DNA of 33,633 nucleotides from JAOADN01 sp049323795 (GTDB lineage Bacteria; Pseudomonadota; Alphaproteobacteria; Rhodobacterales; Rhodobacteraceae), in the NCBI GenBank assembly GCA_049323795.1, contig JBMOOH010000013.1, positions 1 to 33,633 on the forward strand, given 5' to 3'. This document shows, piece by piece, positions 14,858 to 23,010 of the stretch. Both the position numbers and the translations under genes were made by a program. Below the pieces are notes generated by a model. That model was not told the origin of the DNA. It saw nothing but the letters and a program-made list of their open reading frames with translations, and did not search any database. Within the stretch, counting starts at the first letter, position 1. Every line of letters starts with the position of its first letter.

Positions 14858-15639
14858 GCCGAGAAGAACATCTCCGTCAGGAGGTAGTTCGCCGCCAGGA
14901 TCAGGACCGAGGCCGACACCACCGCGGCCTTGGTCGCCCGGCCGACGCCCTGCGCCCCGCGGCCCGAGTTCATCCCGTGGTAGCAGCCCATCAGCGCGAC
15001 GAGGAAACCGAACGCCGCGCCTTTCACCAGCCCCGATCCCACGTCCCAGAACTCGAGGAAGTCGGCGGTGTTCCTCAGGTAGGCCGCGGGGTTGAAGCCG
15101 AGCCGGTTCACCCCCACCAGATAGCCCCCGAATATGCCGATCGAATCCCCCACGGCGACCAGGACGGGCACCGCGAGCGTCGCGGCGAGCACGCGCGGAA
15201 CCGCAAGGTACTTGAAGGGGTTCGTGGACAGGGTGACGAGCGCGTCGATCTGTTCGGTGACCTTCATCGTCCCGAGTTCGGCGGCGATCGACGAGGCGAC
15301 GCGGGCGGCGACCATGAGCCCCCCGAGCACCGGCCCGAGCTCGCGCGCCATGCCGATGGCGACGATCGAGGGAACCACCGCCTCGGCGTTGAACCGTGCC
15401 CCCCCGGCATAGATCTGGAGCGCCAGCGCTCCGCCGGTGAAGAGTGCGGTCAGACCCACCACAGGCAGGCTGAACCAGCCGATCTGCATGAGGGCGGCCG
15501 CGAACTCGCGCGGATAGAAGGGCGGGCGGACGAGGTGCGACAGCACCCCGGCGGCGAACAGCGCAACCCGGCCCGTCGCGGCCAGCGCCGCGAGCGCGAG
15601 GCGCCCGAGGGCGGCGAGGGGCGCCAGAAGGAATCTCAC
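14854..15639 (-). CDS. mlaE: ABC transporter permease, MlaE-type
   Basis: 261 residues from a GTG at 15639. Five or six hydrophobic segments, with the MlaE signature ELGPVLGGLMVAARVASS (from residue 100) followed by AAELGTMKVTEQIDAL and the conserved NPFKYLAVPRVLA. It forms the membrane part of the phospholipid transporter with MlaF. The GTG overlaps the alr stop by four bases (GTGA) and its own TGA overlaps the mlaF ATG, so alr-mlaE-mlaF is a tightly coupled set. Confidence 0.94.
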   Translation of the reverse strand: MRFLLAPLAALGRLALAALAATGRVALFAAGVLSHLVRPPFYPREFAAALMQIGWFSLPVVGLTALFTGGALALQIYAGGARFNAEAVVPSIVAIGMARELGPVLGGLMVAARVASSIAAELGTMKVTEQIDALVTLSTNPFKYLAVPRVLAATLAVPVLVAVGDSIGIFGGYLVGVNRLGFNPAAYLRNTADFLEFWDVGSGLVKGAAFGFLVALMGCYHGMNSGRGAQGVGRATKAAVVSASVLILAANYLLTEMFFSA

Positions 15640-16685
15640 GGCACCGCCCCGGCGTAGGTGCGTCCGTAGCGTCGCCCGAGCTGGGTCAGAAGCTCGTAGC
15701 CGATCGTGCCGGCCGCGCGGGCAAGGTCGTCGATCCCCTGTTCGGGCCCAAGCACCTCGAGGCGGTCCGGCACGACGTCCAGTCCGGTCACATCCACGGT
15801 GATGAGGTCCATCGACAGGCGGCCGACCGCAGGGCAGGGTGTCCGGCCGGTCCAGAGCCTCAGCCGTCCCGCCAGCCGCCGATGCAGCCCGTCGGCATAG
15901 CCCGCAGCAACCGTCGCGATCCGCGAGCGCGCCCCGGCCGTCCATCCGCAGCCATAGCCTACGATTTCCCCCGGCTCCACCCAGCGGGTCTGGATGACCG
16001 GCAGCGACAGCCGAAGCACCGGGCGCGCCGCCGTGAAGGGCGCCCCCCCGTAGAGCCCGACGCCGGGCCGCACCAGATCGAAGCAGAAGCCGCGGCCCAG
16101 GAGTATCCCCCCGGTCGCCGAGAGCGAGCGGCGGACCGGCATGTCGGCCGTCAGATCGCGAAACAGCGCGGCCTGCGCGCCGTTCGCCGGGTGCCCCGGC
16201 TCGTCCGCGCAGGCGAGATGGCTCATGACAAGGGCCGGCCTTGCGGCACGCAGCCTGTCCTTCAGCGCCCGCCAGTCTTGCGGTTCGATCCCGAGACGGT
16301 TGAGCCCCGTATCGAGATGGACCGCGAACCCGTGACCCGGCAGCGCGGCAAGGTGCCGCTCGACCTGCCCGGGCGAGTTGAGCACGGGGTTCAGCGCGGA
16401 TCCGGCCAGCGCGGGCGCATCGCCCTCCATATGCCCTGCCATCACGAAGATGGCCGGCCCCGGCCCGACGGCGGCCCGCACCGCCGCGCCCTCCTCGGCG
16501 ACCGCGACGAAGAACGTGCGCACCCCTTCCCGCGCCAGTCGGCGCGCCACCGGTCCGGCACCGAGCCCATAGGCGTCGGCCTTGACCACCGCCGCCGTCT
16601 CGCAGCCCGCGCCGGCCAGCGCGGAAAGCGCCCGCCAGTTCGCGGCAACCGCGTCGAGGTCGATGTGAAGCGTGCCTGTGCCCAA
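15636..16685 (-). CDS. alr: Alanine racemase
   Basis: PLP-dependent interconversion of L- and D-alanine for peptidoglycan. PLP lysine is in AAVVKADAYGLG (Lys35 in this numbering), with HLDTGLNRLG at 123-132, RPGVGLYGG at 206-214, the second catalytic Tyr in VGYG (Tyr244), and RLSMD at 289-293. There is no ATG or GTG near the expected N-terminus. I use the TTG at 16685, giving 349 residues, because the fold begins there (GTGTLHIDLDAVAANW); another TTG at 16748 would add 21 residues. Start uncertain, function secure. Its stop overlaps the mlaE start. Confidence 0.93.
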   Translation of the reverse strand: MGTGTLHIDLDAVAANWRALSALAGAGCETAAVVKADAYGLGAGPVARRLAREGVRTFFVAVAEEGAAVRAAVGPGPAIFVMAGHMEGDAPALAGSALNPVLNSPGQVERHLAALPGHGFAVHLDTGLNRLGIEPQDWRALKDRLRAARPALVMSHLACADEPGHPANGAQAALFRDLTADMPVRRSLSATGGILLGRGFCFDLVRPGVGLYGGAPFTAARPVLRLSLPVIQTRWVEPGEIVGYGCGWTAGARSRIATVAAGYADGLHRRLAGRLRLWTGRTPCPAVGRLSMDLITVDVTGLDVVPDRLEVLGPEQGIDDLARAAGTIGYELLTQLGRRYGRTYAGAVP

Positions 16686-16775
16686 CCGGAAGCCCCGTTT
16701 CGTTCGCGACCCCTTCTGACAGGCAGTGTCCGGCCCGGCAAGTGGCAAGACCCCGGCGCCGCGGGGCCCGCCGGG

Positions 16776-18461
16776 TCAGACCGTCTCTTCCTCGCGCCGC
16801 CGCGTGACGAGTGCCGCAAGATCGATCATCACGCGCGGAATCGACAGTGATCCCGGGCAGGTCAGGTAGTGCGGGCTCCAGACCGGGTCGAACTTGTCCT
16901 TGAAGGCCCGCAGCCCCTCAAAGCTGTAGAAGTCGTCCGCCTGCCGGTAGACGAGCGCCCCGATCCGCGACCAGAGCGGCGCGAGGCGGTGGTCGGCGAG
17001 ACCGGACAGCGGGGCCGCGCCGAGGCTGAACCAGGCATAGCCCTCGGCCCTGGCGTAAAGGAGGATCTCGGTCATCAGCGCGTCCATCAGCACGGGGGAC
17101 TGACCCGGCAGATGCCGCATCAGGTCGACCGACATCTCCTCCTTCGCCCCCCGGAAGAGGTTGGCAAAGGCGACGATCCGCCCCTCGCGGCGCATCACCG
17201 CAAGATCGAACTGGGCCAGGTAATCCGGATCGAAGAACCCGAGCGCGAAGCCCTTCTCCCGCCCCTTGCGCGTCTCGAGCCAGGCGTCCGACACCATGCG
17301 CAACCGGTCGATGGCCCCCGGCACCCTGGATGCGGGCAGGATCGAGAACTCCAGCCCGTCGCGCGCCGCGCGGCTCCGCGCATAGCGGAGGTCCTTGCGC
17401 TGCGGTCCTTCAAGCGAGAAGGCCTTCAGATCGACCCGCGCGGCCTCGCCCATCTTCACGATCGCATGGCCGAGGTCGAGCAGCATCCCGATCCGCTCGC
17501 GCGGCACCGCCGCAAAGACGGGCCGCCCCGCCGCCCGGTCGGCCGCTTCCAGAAAGGCCCAGATCAGGCGCTGGCTCTCGGCCTCGTCGCCGACCGGGCC
17601 GCCGAGGCAGATCCAGCTTTTCCGCGACACCGCGTACATCAGGAACGCGTTGCCCTCCGGCGAGACCATGAATTCCTTGTCCCCCAGAAGCGCCAGATGC
17701 CGCGCGCTGATCGGGCACTCGGCCACCAGCCGGCGCACCGCATCCGGGACGGCCCGCCGCGCCCGCCCGTGGGGCTGCGGCCCGTTCATCAGATGATCGA
17801 GCGCGAGCGCCGCCACCACCACGGCCAGCGCGAGCGAGGCGCGCATGAATCTCGGCGCGTCCCCCGACCATGCGAAGCGCCACCAGAACTCGTTCCCGAA
17901 CCCGGTGCTGGAGTACACGAAGAGTCCGATCGCCGTCACCGCCGTCACCGTCAGCGCGACGATCGCAAGCCAGGTCCGTCCCGGCCGGAACTCGCGCCAG
18001 TCGCCCTTGCGGAAGAACTCGCCCCGCGTGACCGTCAGGACTGCGGCGATCGCAAGGAGCAAGAGCGCGTTTTCCCAGTTCAGCCCCTTCACCAGCGAAA
18101 ACACCGCCCCGGCGACAAGGAGGCCGGTCGCGGCGATCCGCGCCAGCGCCATCCTCCGGTAGAGCCCGCGCGCGATGACGAGGAGCGCCAGTCCGGAAAG
18201 GCTCGCCGAAAGGTGCGAGGCCTCGGCAAAGGGCAGGGGGAGCACGTCGCGCAGGATGCGCGTCCGGCTGTCCGTCTCGGGGAGGGAGCCCGAGAACATC
18301 AGGGCGAAGCCCCCCGCAAAGACCAGGACCGACATCACGAAGGGCGCGAAGGGCCGGACGGCGCGGGCAAGGTCCTGAAGCGTCTCGGCCCACTCGGGCA
18401 GGTCGAGCGCCCTTTCATCGGCCGCACGCCGGCTGCGGAAGCCGCCCGGTGTCCTGTTCAT
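16776..18461 (-). CDS. MprF-like phosphatidylglycerol lysyltransferase domain protein
   Basis: 561 residues: six hydrophobic segments (about 38-57, 82-99, 105-124, 130-145, 162-183, 205-222) then a cytosolic DUF2156 GNAT-like aminoacyl transferase domain (about 240-545; motifs FLMYAVSRKSWICLGGP, LKAFSLEGPQRKDLRYARSR, EMSVDLMRHLPGQSPVLMDA, ending KFDPVWSPHYLTCPG). MprF transfers lysine (or alanine) from tRNA to phosphatidylglycerol, lowering the membrane's negative charge and giving resistance to cationic peptides. At 561 residues it lacks most of the N-terminal flippase of the roughly 840-residue MprF. Aminoacyl specificity cannot be read from the sequence. It lies between dnaB and alr on the minus strand. 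Confidence 0.9.
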   Translation of the reverse strand: MNRTPGGFRSRRAADERALDLPEWAETLQDLARAVRPFAPFVMSVLVFAGGFALMFSGSLPETDSRTRILRDVLPLPFAEASHLSASLSGLALLVIARGLYRRMALARIAATGLLVAGAVFSLVKGLNWENALLLLAIAAVLTVTRGEFFRKGDWREFRPGRTWLAIVALTVTAVTAIGLFVYSSTGFGNEFWWRFAWSGDAPRFMRASLALAVVVAALALDHLMNGPQPHGRARRAVPDAVRRLVAECPISARHLALLGDKEFMVSPEGNAFLMYAVSRKSWICLGGPVGDEAESQRLIWAFLEAADRAAGRPVFAAVPRERIGMLLDLGHAIVKMGEAARVDLKAFSLEGPQRKDLRYARSRAARDGLEFSILPASRVPGAIDRLRMVSDAWLETRKGREKGFALGFFDPDYLAQFDLAVMRREGRIVAFANLFRGAKEEMSVDLMRHLPGQSPVLMDALMTEILLYARAEGYAWFSLGAAPLSGLADHRLAPLWSRIGALVYRQADDFYSFEGLRAFKDKFDPVWSPHYLTCPGSLSIPRVMIDLAALVTRRREEETV

Positions 18462-18492
18462 CCGCGCAGCATCTCCGGGGGCGGGCGCAGGG

Positions 18493-19998
18493 TCATCCGA
18501 ACCCGCCCCCAGCCCCGGCCTGCCAGGGCCTGACGAGGTTCCCGAACCGCGTGAAGCGGCCTTCGAAGCTCAGCTCCACATGGCCGATCGGGCCGTGGCG
18601 CTGCTTGCCGATGATGACCTCGGCGCGGCCATGGACCTTCTCCATGATTTCCTGCCACTTCGTCATGGCCTCGAGGTCGTGGTCGCCGGGCTTCTCGCGC
18701 TCGCGGTAGTATTCCTCGCGGAACACGAACATGACGACATCGGCGTCCTGCTCGATCGACCCCGATTCCCGCAGGTCGGAGAGTTGCGGCCGCTTGTCGT
18801 CGCGGTTCTCCACCTGCCGCGAGAGCTGGCTGAGCGCGATCACCGGGACATCGAGTTCCTTGGCGATGGCCTTCAGCCCCTGGGTGATCTCGCTGACCTC
18901 GTTCACCCGGCTGTCCCTGGCGGTCGCGGGGCGGACGAGCTGGAGGTAGTCCACGAAGAGCGCGTCGAGCCCGCGTGTCCGCTTCAGCCGCCGCGCGCGG
19001 GCGGCAAGCTGACTGATCGGCAGGGCGGGCGTGTCGTCGATGTAGAGGGGGCAGGCTTCCAGCGCCTTGGCGGCTTCGACGAAGCGGCGGAACTCGGCCT
19101 CGGTCATGTCGCCGCGGCGGATCTGCTCGGAGGACACTTCCGACGCCTCGGACAGGATGCGGGCCGCTAGCTGCTCGGCCGACATCTCGAGGCTGAAGAA
19201 CCCCACAACCCCGCCATTGACCGCGCCCTCGCCTCCGTCCGGCAGGCGGCCCTTGCGGTAGGCCCTGGCGATGTTGAAGGCGATGTTGGTGGCGAGCGCC
19301 GTCTTGCCCATCGAGGGCCGCCCGGCGAGGATCAGCAGGTCGGACTTGTGCAGGCCCCCGAGCTTCTTGTCGAGATCGGCAAGGCCCGTCGAGATGCCGG
19401 CAAGGCCGCCATCGCGCTGATAGGCCGCGTTGGCGACATTGACGGCGTCCGTCACTGCCTTGAGAAAGCTCACGAAACCGCGTTCGGCCTGGCCCTGTTC
19501 GGCAAGGCTGTAGAGCGCCTGCTCGGCCGCAACGATCTGCTCTTTCGGGTCGTCCTCGACCGTCACGGCCTGCGCCCGGGCGGAAATGTCCTGGCCGAGC
19601 CGGATCAGTTCCCGCCGCACCGCGAGGTCGTAGATCATCTGCGCGTAGTCGCGCGCCGCGAAGGACGAGCTCGCCGCCCCGGCGAGCCGCGCCAGATAGG
19701 CCGGCCCGCCCAGTTCCTTCAGTCCCGGATCGTCCTCGAGGAAGGCCTTGAGGGTGACAGGAGAGGCGAGCGCGTTCTTCTGGATGCGCGCCACCGCGAT
19801 CTCGAAGATGCGCGCGTGGACCGGGTCGAAGAAGTGTTCCGACCTGACGAGCGAGGCAATCCGGTCGTAGATGTCGTTGTTGGTCAGGATCGCGCCGAGA
19901 AGCTGCTGCTCGGCCTCGATGTTGTGAGGCAGGGCTTCGGAAACAGATTCACGTTCCGGTGCATCGCGCACCGGGCGGATCGTCGCCACGTCGTTCAT
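18493..19998 (-). CDS. dnaB: Replicative DNA helicase DnaB
   Basis: 501-residue hexameric helicase that unwinds DNA at the fork. N-terminal DnaB domain begins LPHNIEAEQQLLGAIL (residues 23-38). The RecA-like C-terminal domain has Walker A GRPSMGKT at 226-233, Walker B LDALFVDYLQL at 344-354, and the motifs ALSQLSRQVENR (388-399) and LRESGSIEQDADVV (409-422). The start is ATG at 19998 with GGGGGA just upstream; the longer frame passes through the promoter and is not coding. No intein is present. Upstream lies a promoter with DnaA-box-like sites. Confidence 0.97.
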   Translation of the reverse strand: MNDVATIRPVRDAPERESVSEALPHNIEAEQQLLGAILTNNDIYDRIASLVRSEHFFDPVHARIFEIAVARIQKNALASPVTLKAFLEDDPGLKELGGPAYLARLAGAASSSFAARDYAQMIYDLAVRRELIRLGQDISARAQAVTVEDDPKEQIVAAEQALYSLAEQGQAERGFVSFLKAVTDAVNVANAAYQRDGGLAGISTGLADLDKKLGGLHKSDLLILAGRPSMGKTALATNIAFNIARAYRKGRLPDGGEGAVNGGVVGFFSLEMSAEQLAARILSEASEVSSEQIRRGDMTEAEFRRFVEAAKALEACPLYIDDTPALPISQLAARARRLKRTRGLDALFVDYLQLVRPATARDSRVNEVSEITQGLKAIAKELDVPVIALSQLSRQVENRDDKRPQLSDLRESGSIEQDADVVMFVFREEYYREREKPGDHDLEAMTKWQEIMEKVHGRAEVIIGKQRHGPIGHVELSFEGRFTRFGNLVRPWQAGAGGGFG

Positions 19999-20001
19999 GT
20001 C

Positions 20002-20019
20002 GTCCCCCGTTTCGGGGAC
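20002..20019 (-). other. Hairpin at the dnaB ribosome-binding site
   Basis: GTCCCC (20002-20007) pairs with GGGGAC (20014-20019), a 6-bp stem with loop CGTTTC. On the dnaB transcript this places the G-rich Shine-Dalgarno-like stretch inside a stem immediately before the ATG at 19998, which could reduce translation initiation. Confidence 0.4.
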
Positions 20020-20050
20020 CGGGTATGCGCCAACCGCGTCGCCGGCGCAA

Positions 20051-20082
20051 ATTGTATATCCATGTGGATGACCTGTGGACAA
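20051..20082 (-). promoter_or_regulatory. dnaB promoter with two DnaA-box-like 9-mers
   Basis: Reading leftward, TTGTCC (20077-20082) is a -35 match and TATACA (20053-20058) a -10 match with an 18-bp spacer, in an unusually A/T-rich patch. Two 9-mers resemble the DnaA consensus TTATNCACA: TTGTCCACA (20074-20082) and TCATCCACA (20063-20071), each with one mismatch. They lie 2 bp apart, 11 bp start to start, inside the -35/-10 interval. DnaA binding would probably block the promoter. Both identity and effect are inferred. Confidence 0.5.
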
Positions 20083-20176
20083 AGTGCCCGTCGCACATGT
20101 TGCGCCTGCCCGGTGCCGCCCGTCAACATCTGGCGTCGCGGCAGGTCGCCGCCGGCTGCTTTCGGCAGGCGCGCGC

Positions 20177-20188
20177 GGGCTTCAGCCC
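20177..20188 (-). terminator. Short hairpin over the pyrE stop codon
   Basis: GGGC-TTCA-GCCC on the plus strand; on the pyrE strand the loop is TGAA, including the TGA stop. The 4-bp stem is weak alone but is nested within GGCGCG...CGCGCC sequences around it. It mirrors the hairpin over the DUF815 stop at 3765-3780. Confidence 0.3.
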
Positions 20189-20862
20189 TTCTGCCGCGCC
20201 TCCTGCCAGGCGTGCGGCGCGGCCAGGAAGCGCTCGACCTCGCCCAGGGTGGCCTCGCCGAAGCTCCTCGATTCGCGGGCCGCGGCCAGCACGTCCCACC
20301 AGGTGCAGAGGTGGTGAAGCCGGATCCCCGCCCGGGCGAGGTTCGGCAGCGCATCCGGGAAGATGCCGTAATAGAAGATCACCGCCGTATCGGCGCAGGT
20401 CCCGCCGACCGCGCGGATGGCGTCCACGAAGCTCAGTTTCGACCCGCCGTCGGTCGCGAGATCCTCGATCAGGAGAATCCGGTCGCCTGCGCCGATCACG
20501 CCTTCGATCCGGGCGTTGCGCCCGTAGCCTTTCGGCTTCTTGCGCACATAGCTCATCGGCAGCGCCAGTCGCTCGGCCACCAAGGCCGCGAACGGGATGC
20601 CCGCGGTCTCGCCCCCGGCGACACCGTCGAAGGCCTCGACGCCGGCCTCGCGCATCACCGTGACGGCGAGGAAGTCCATCAGCACCGACCGGACGCGCGG
20701 ATAGCTGATGATCCTGCGGCAGTCGATGTAGGTGGGCGAGGGAAGGCCCGAGGCCAGCGTGAACGGCGTCTCGGCGTTGAAGTGCACCGCCTCGATGTCG
20801 AGAAGGGCCCGCGCGGTCAGGCGGGCGATCTCGGCGGCGGGCGGGAAGCTCGATGGGATCAT
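20182..20862 (-). CDS. pyrE: Orotate phosphoribosyltransferase
   Basis: 226-residue PyrE, which converts orotate and PRPP to orotidine monophosphate in pyrimidine synthesis. PRPP-binding loop ILLIEDLATDGGS lies at 129-141 (consensus VVVVEDVITTGGS), the catalytic-loop basic patch YVRKKPKGYGR at 105-115, and substrate motif FTLASGLPSPTYIDCR at 34-49. Slightly longer than the enteric enzyme. It follows pyrC by 22 bp, the two forming a pyrimidine unit. Its stop codon sits in the loop of a small hairpin (GGGC-TGAA-GCCC on the coding strand, 20177-20188). Confidence 0.96.
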   Translation of the reverse strand: MIPSSFPPAAEIARLTARALLDIEAVHFNAETPFTLASGLPSPTYIDCRRIISYPRVRSVLMDFLAVTVMREAGVEAFDGVAGGETAGIPFAALVAERLALPMSYVRKKPKGYGRNARIEGVIGAGDRILLIEDLATDGGSKLSFVDAIRAVGGTCADTAVIFYYGIFPDALPNLARAGIRLHHLCTWWDVLAAARESRSFGEATLGEVERFLAAPHAWQEARQKG

Positions 20863-20884
20863 GGGGTCCTCGTGCGGGTTGCCG

Positions 20885-21925
20885 TCAGGCGTCCACCCGC
20901 CAGTTGAGCGGCATCATCGGGTCGAAGACCGTCACCGGTCCGGCGCCGGTCCCGATCTTCGCGGGATAGCTGACAGGGTCCTCCTGCCGGACCAGCGTGA
21001 CCGTCGCGCCGCTGACGGGCAGGCCGTAGAACCGTGCCCCGTTCCGCCCCGCGAAATCGCCCAGCCGGTCGAGCGCGCCGTCCTGCTCGAAGACCTGCGC
21101 CAGGATCGACAGGGCGTTCGTCGCGGTGAAGCAGCCGGCGCAGCCGCAGGGATGTTCCTTCAGGCGGTCGGGGTGCGGGGCGGAATCGGTGCCGAGGAAG
21201 AAGCACGCCTCGCCCCCCGTCGCCGCACGCCGCAGCGCGATGCGGTGGTGTTCGCGCTTGGCGACCGGCAGGCAGTAGTAATGCGGCCGGATGCCGCCGG
21301 CGAGGATGTGGTTGCGGTTCAGGATCAGGTGGTGGACCGTGATCGTGCCCCCCATCTCGCGCGCGTTCCCGCGCACATAGGCCACGCCCTCGGTCGTGGT
21401 GATATGCTCCATGACCACGCGCAGCCCCGGCGTCCGCCGCCGCATCGGGTCGAGCACCCGGTCGATGAACACCGCCTCGCGGTCGAAGATGTCGACGGAG
21501 GGGTCCGTCACCTCTCCGTGCACGCAGAGCGGCAGCCCGATCCCGGCCATCCGGTCGAGCACCGCCTGAACCTTGCCGAAGTCGCGGACGCCGGACTGGG
21601 AATTGGTCGTCGCCCCGGCCGGGTAAAGCTTCACCGCCGTGACGAGCCCCTCGGCATGGGCGGCCGCCACATCCTCTGCTTCGGTCGCCTCGGTCAGGTA
21701 GAGCGTCATCAGCGGTGCGAAGGCCGCGCCCTTCGGCAGCGCCGCCAGGATGCGGTCGCGATAGGCCCGCGCATCGGCCGGCCGCACGACCGGCGGCACG
21801 AGGTTCGGCATCACCAGCCCGCGTCCGAAGTGGCGGGCGCTCTCCGGCAGCACCGCCGCCAGCATCGCGCCGTCCCGCAGATGCAGGTGCATGTCGTCGG
21901 GCCGGGGGATGGCGAGCCTCTCCAT
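20885..21925 (-). CDS. pyrC: Dihydroorotase
   Basis: 346-residue class II dihydroorotase, close to the 348-residue E. coli enzyme. Zinc ligands and active-site residues are intact: His13 and His15 (MHLHLRDGAML), carbamylated Lys99 (TAVKLYPAG), His136 (LCVHGE), His174 (MEHITT), Asp247 (FLGTDSAPH). It cyclises carbamoyl-aspartate to dihydroorotate, the step before PyrD and PyrE. The ATG at 21925 places MERLAIPRPDDMHLHL at the N-terminus; the longer frame upstream has no family match. First gene of pyrC-pyrE. Confidence 0.96.
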   Translation of the reverse strand: MERLAIPRPDDMHLHLRDGAMLAAVLPESARHFGRGLVMPNLVPPVVRPADARAYRDRILAALPKGAAFAPLMTLYLTEATEAEDVAAAHAEGLVTAVKLYPAGATTNSQSGVRDFGKVQAVLDRMAGIGLPLCVHGEVTDPSVDIFDREAVFIDRVLDPMRRRTPGLRVVMEHITTTEGVAYVRGNAREMGGTITVHHLILNRNHILAGGIRPHYYCLPVAKREHHRIALRRAATGGEACFFLGTDSAPHPDRLKEHPCGCAGCFTATNALSILAQVFEQDGALDRLGDFAGRNGARFYGLPVSGATVTLVRQEDPVSYPAKIGTGAGPVTVFDPMMPLNWRVDA

Positions 21926-22109
21926 GGTCCGCGCCTCTACACCGTCAGGGCGCGCCTTTCCAGCCGGGGCTTGCGCCGCCGTTCCGGTGGCCTGTTCGCC
22001 GGCCGCCCGGAAGAAGCCGCCGCCGCCCGGTGGGGCATCGGCCCCGCGCCGAACCGCGGACCTGCGGCCCAACCCCGGTCCGGGTGAACGACCTCCCGAG
22101 ACTTCAGAC

Positions 22110-22760
22110 CTAGACCCGCGCCTGCGTCCTGAGGATCGTCACCGCGAACACCGCGAACACCCCTGCGAAGGCCCAGTCGATGGCCCTCAGCACCGCCGGG
22201 TTGCGCTTCAGCACGCCCACGAAGCGGTCGGCGAAGATGATCGCCGGAACGGCCAGCGCGAAGTTGACGACGACGAAGTAGAGCCCGAGGAACAGCAGCT
22301 TTCCCTGCACGTCCGGGTCGGACGCGCTGACGAAGCCCGGCAGGAAGGTGATGAAGAAGATCAGGACCTTGGGGTTCGTCAGATTGGTCAGGATGCCGGT
22401 CACGAGCGTCCCCCAGAAGGGCACCTTCCGGGGCCCGCGCCCGTCGTCCTCGACCAGGAGCACCGTCCCGTGCCGCACCATCTGGATCCCGAGCCAGAGC
22501 AGGTAGAGGGCGCCGGCGGCCTTCATCACGTTGAACGCGACGGGCGAGGCGTTGATGAGCGCCGAGATGCCGAGCGCGGCGAGGAGCGAATGGACGCTGC
22601 ACCCGATCAGCGTGCCGGCAAGCGCGGACATCCCCGCCCTGCGCCCGCCGAGGAACGTCCGCGCAAGCCAGAGGCTCATGTCCGGGCCGGGCGTCAGGAA
22701 CAGGATCAGCGAGGCCAGGGAATAGGCCACGAGGACGGGAAGATCGGGGATGAAGGACAT
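22110..22760 (-). CDS. LysE/RhtB-family amino-acid exporter
   Basis: 216-residue membrane protein of the LysE translocator family. Hydrophobic N-terminal segment followed by the family motif FLTPGPDMSLWLARTFLGGRRAG, five or six membrane segments, and NLTNPKVLIFFITFLPGF. These proteins export amino acids or related small molecules; substrate cannot be predicted. The start ATG at 22760 gives the family N-terminus MSFIPDLPVLVAYSLASL; the upstream frame is not coding. Followed only by the 184-bp gap to pyrC. Not the closest relative of the other LysE-type protein at 31522. Confidence 0.93.
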   Translation of the reverse strand: MSFIPDLPVLVAYSLASLILFLTPGPDMSLWLARTFLGGRRAGMSALAGTLIGCSVHSLLAALGISALINASPVAFNVMKAAGALYLLWLGIQMVRHGTVLLVEDDGRGPRKVPFWGTLVTGILTNLTNPKVLIFFITFLPGFVSASDPDVQGKLLFLGLYFVVVNFALAVPAIIFADRFVGVLKRNPAVLRAIDWAFAGVFAVFAVTILRTQARV

Positions 22761-22852
22761 GTGACGCGACCCGCCGGACGATCTCTGGCTTCCTGCTAGC
22801 CCCCGTCCGGCCGTCCCGCAATCCCCGAATGCGCCGTCGGGCCCGCAGCGGT

Positions 22853-22898
22853 CCTGCCTGTGGCAGGCGCATGGCACCGGCAGCACGCGGTCGGTGCC
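22853..22898. other. Two successive hairpins in the lysE / lipoprotein gap
   Basis: CCTGCC-TGT-GGCAGG (22853-22867) forms a perfect 6-bp stem with 3-base loop, and GGCACCG (22873-22879) pairs with CGGTGCC (22892-22898), a 7-bp stem with 12-base loop. They lie in the 250-bp divergent gap between the LysE-type gene and the DUF4156 lipoprotein gene. Function unknown; could be structure in a 5' leader or remains of a terminator. Confidence 0.4.
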
Positions 22899-23010
22899 GT
22901 TCCGCCGGTTTGCCCGCAACGTCGCGGGTCTGCCCTTGCGCCCCGCCGGTCCGACCGGGCATCATCCGCCGCATGACCGGCGGGGAAACGCCGGCGGCAG
23001 GAGGCAGGAC

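Noticed and set aside
20063..20082. Chromosomal replication origin near dnaB
   Set aside because: Only two DnaA-box-like sites and no A/T-rich unwinding region or origin-associated genes; the boxes fit promoter control better.
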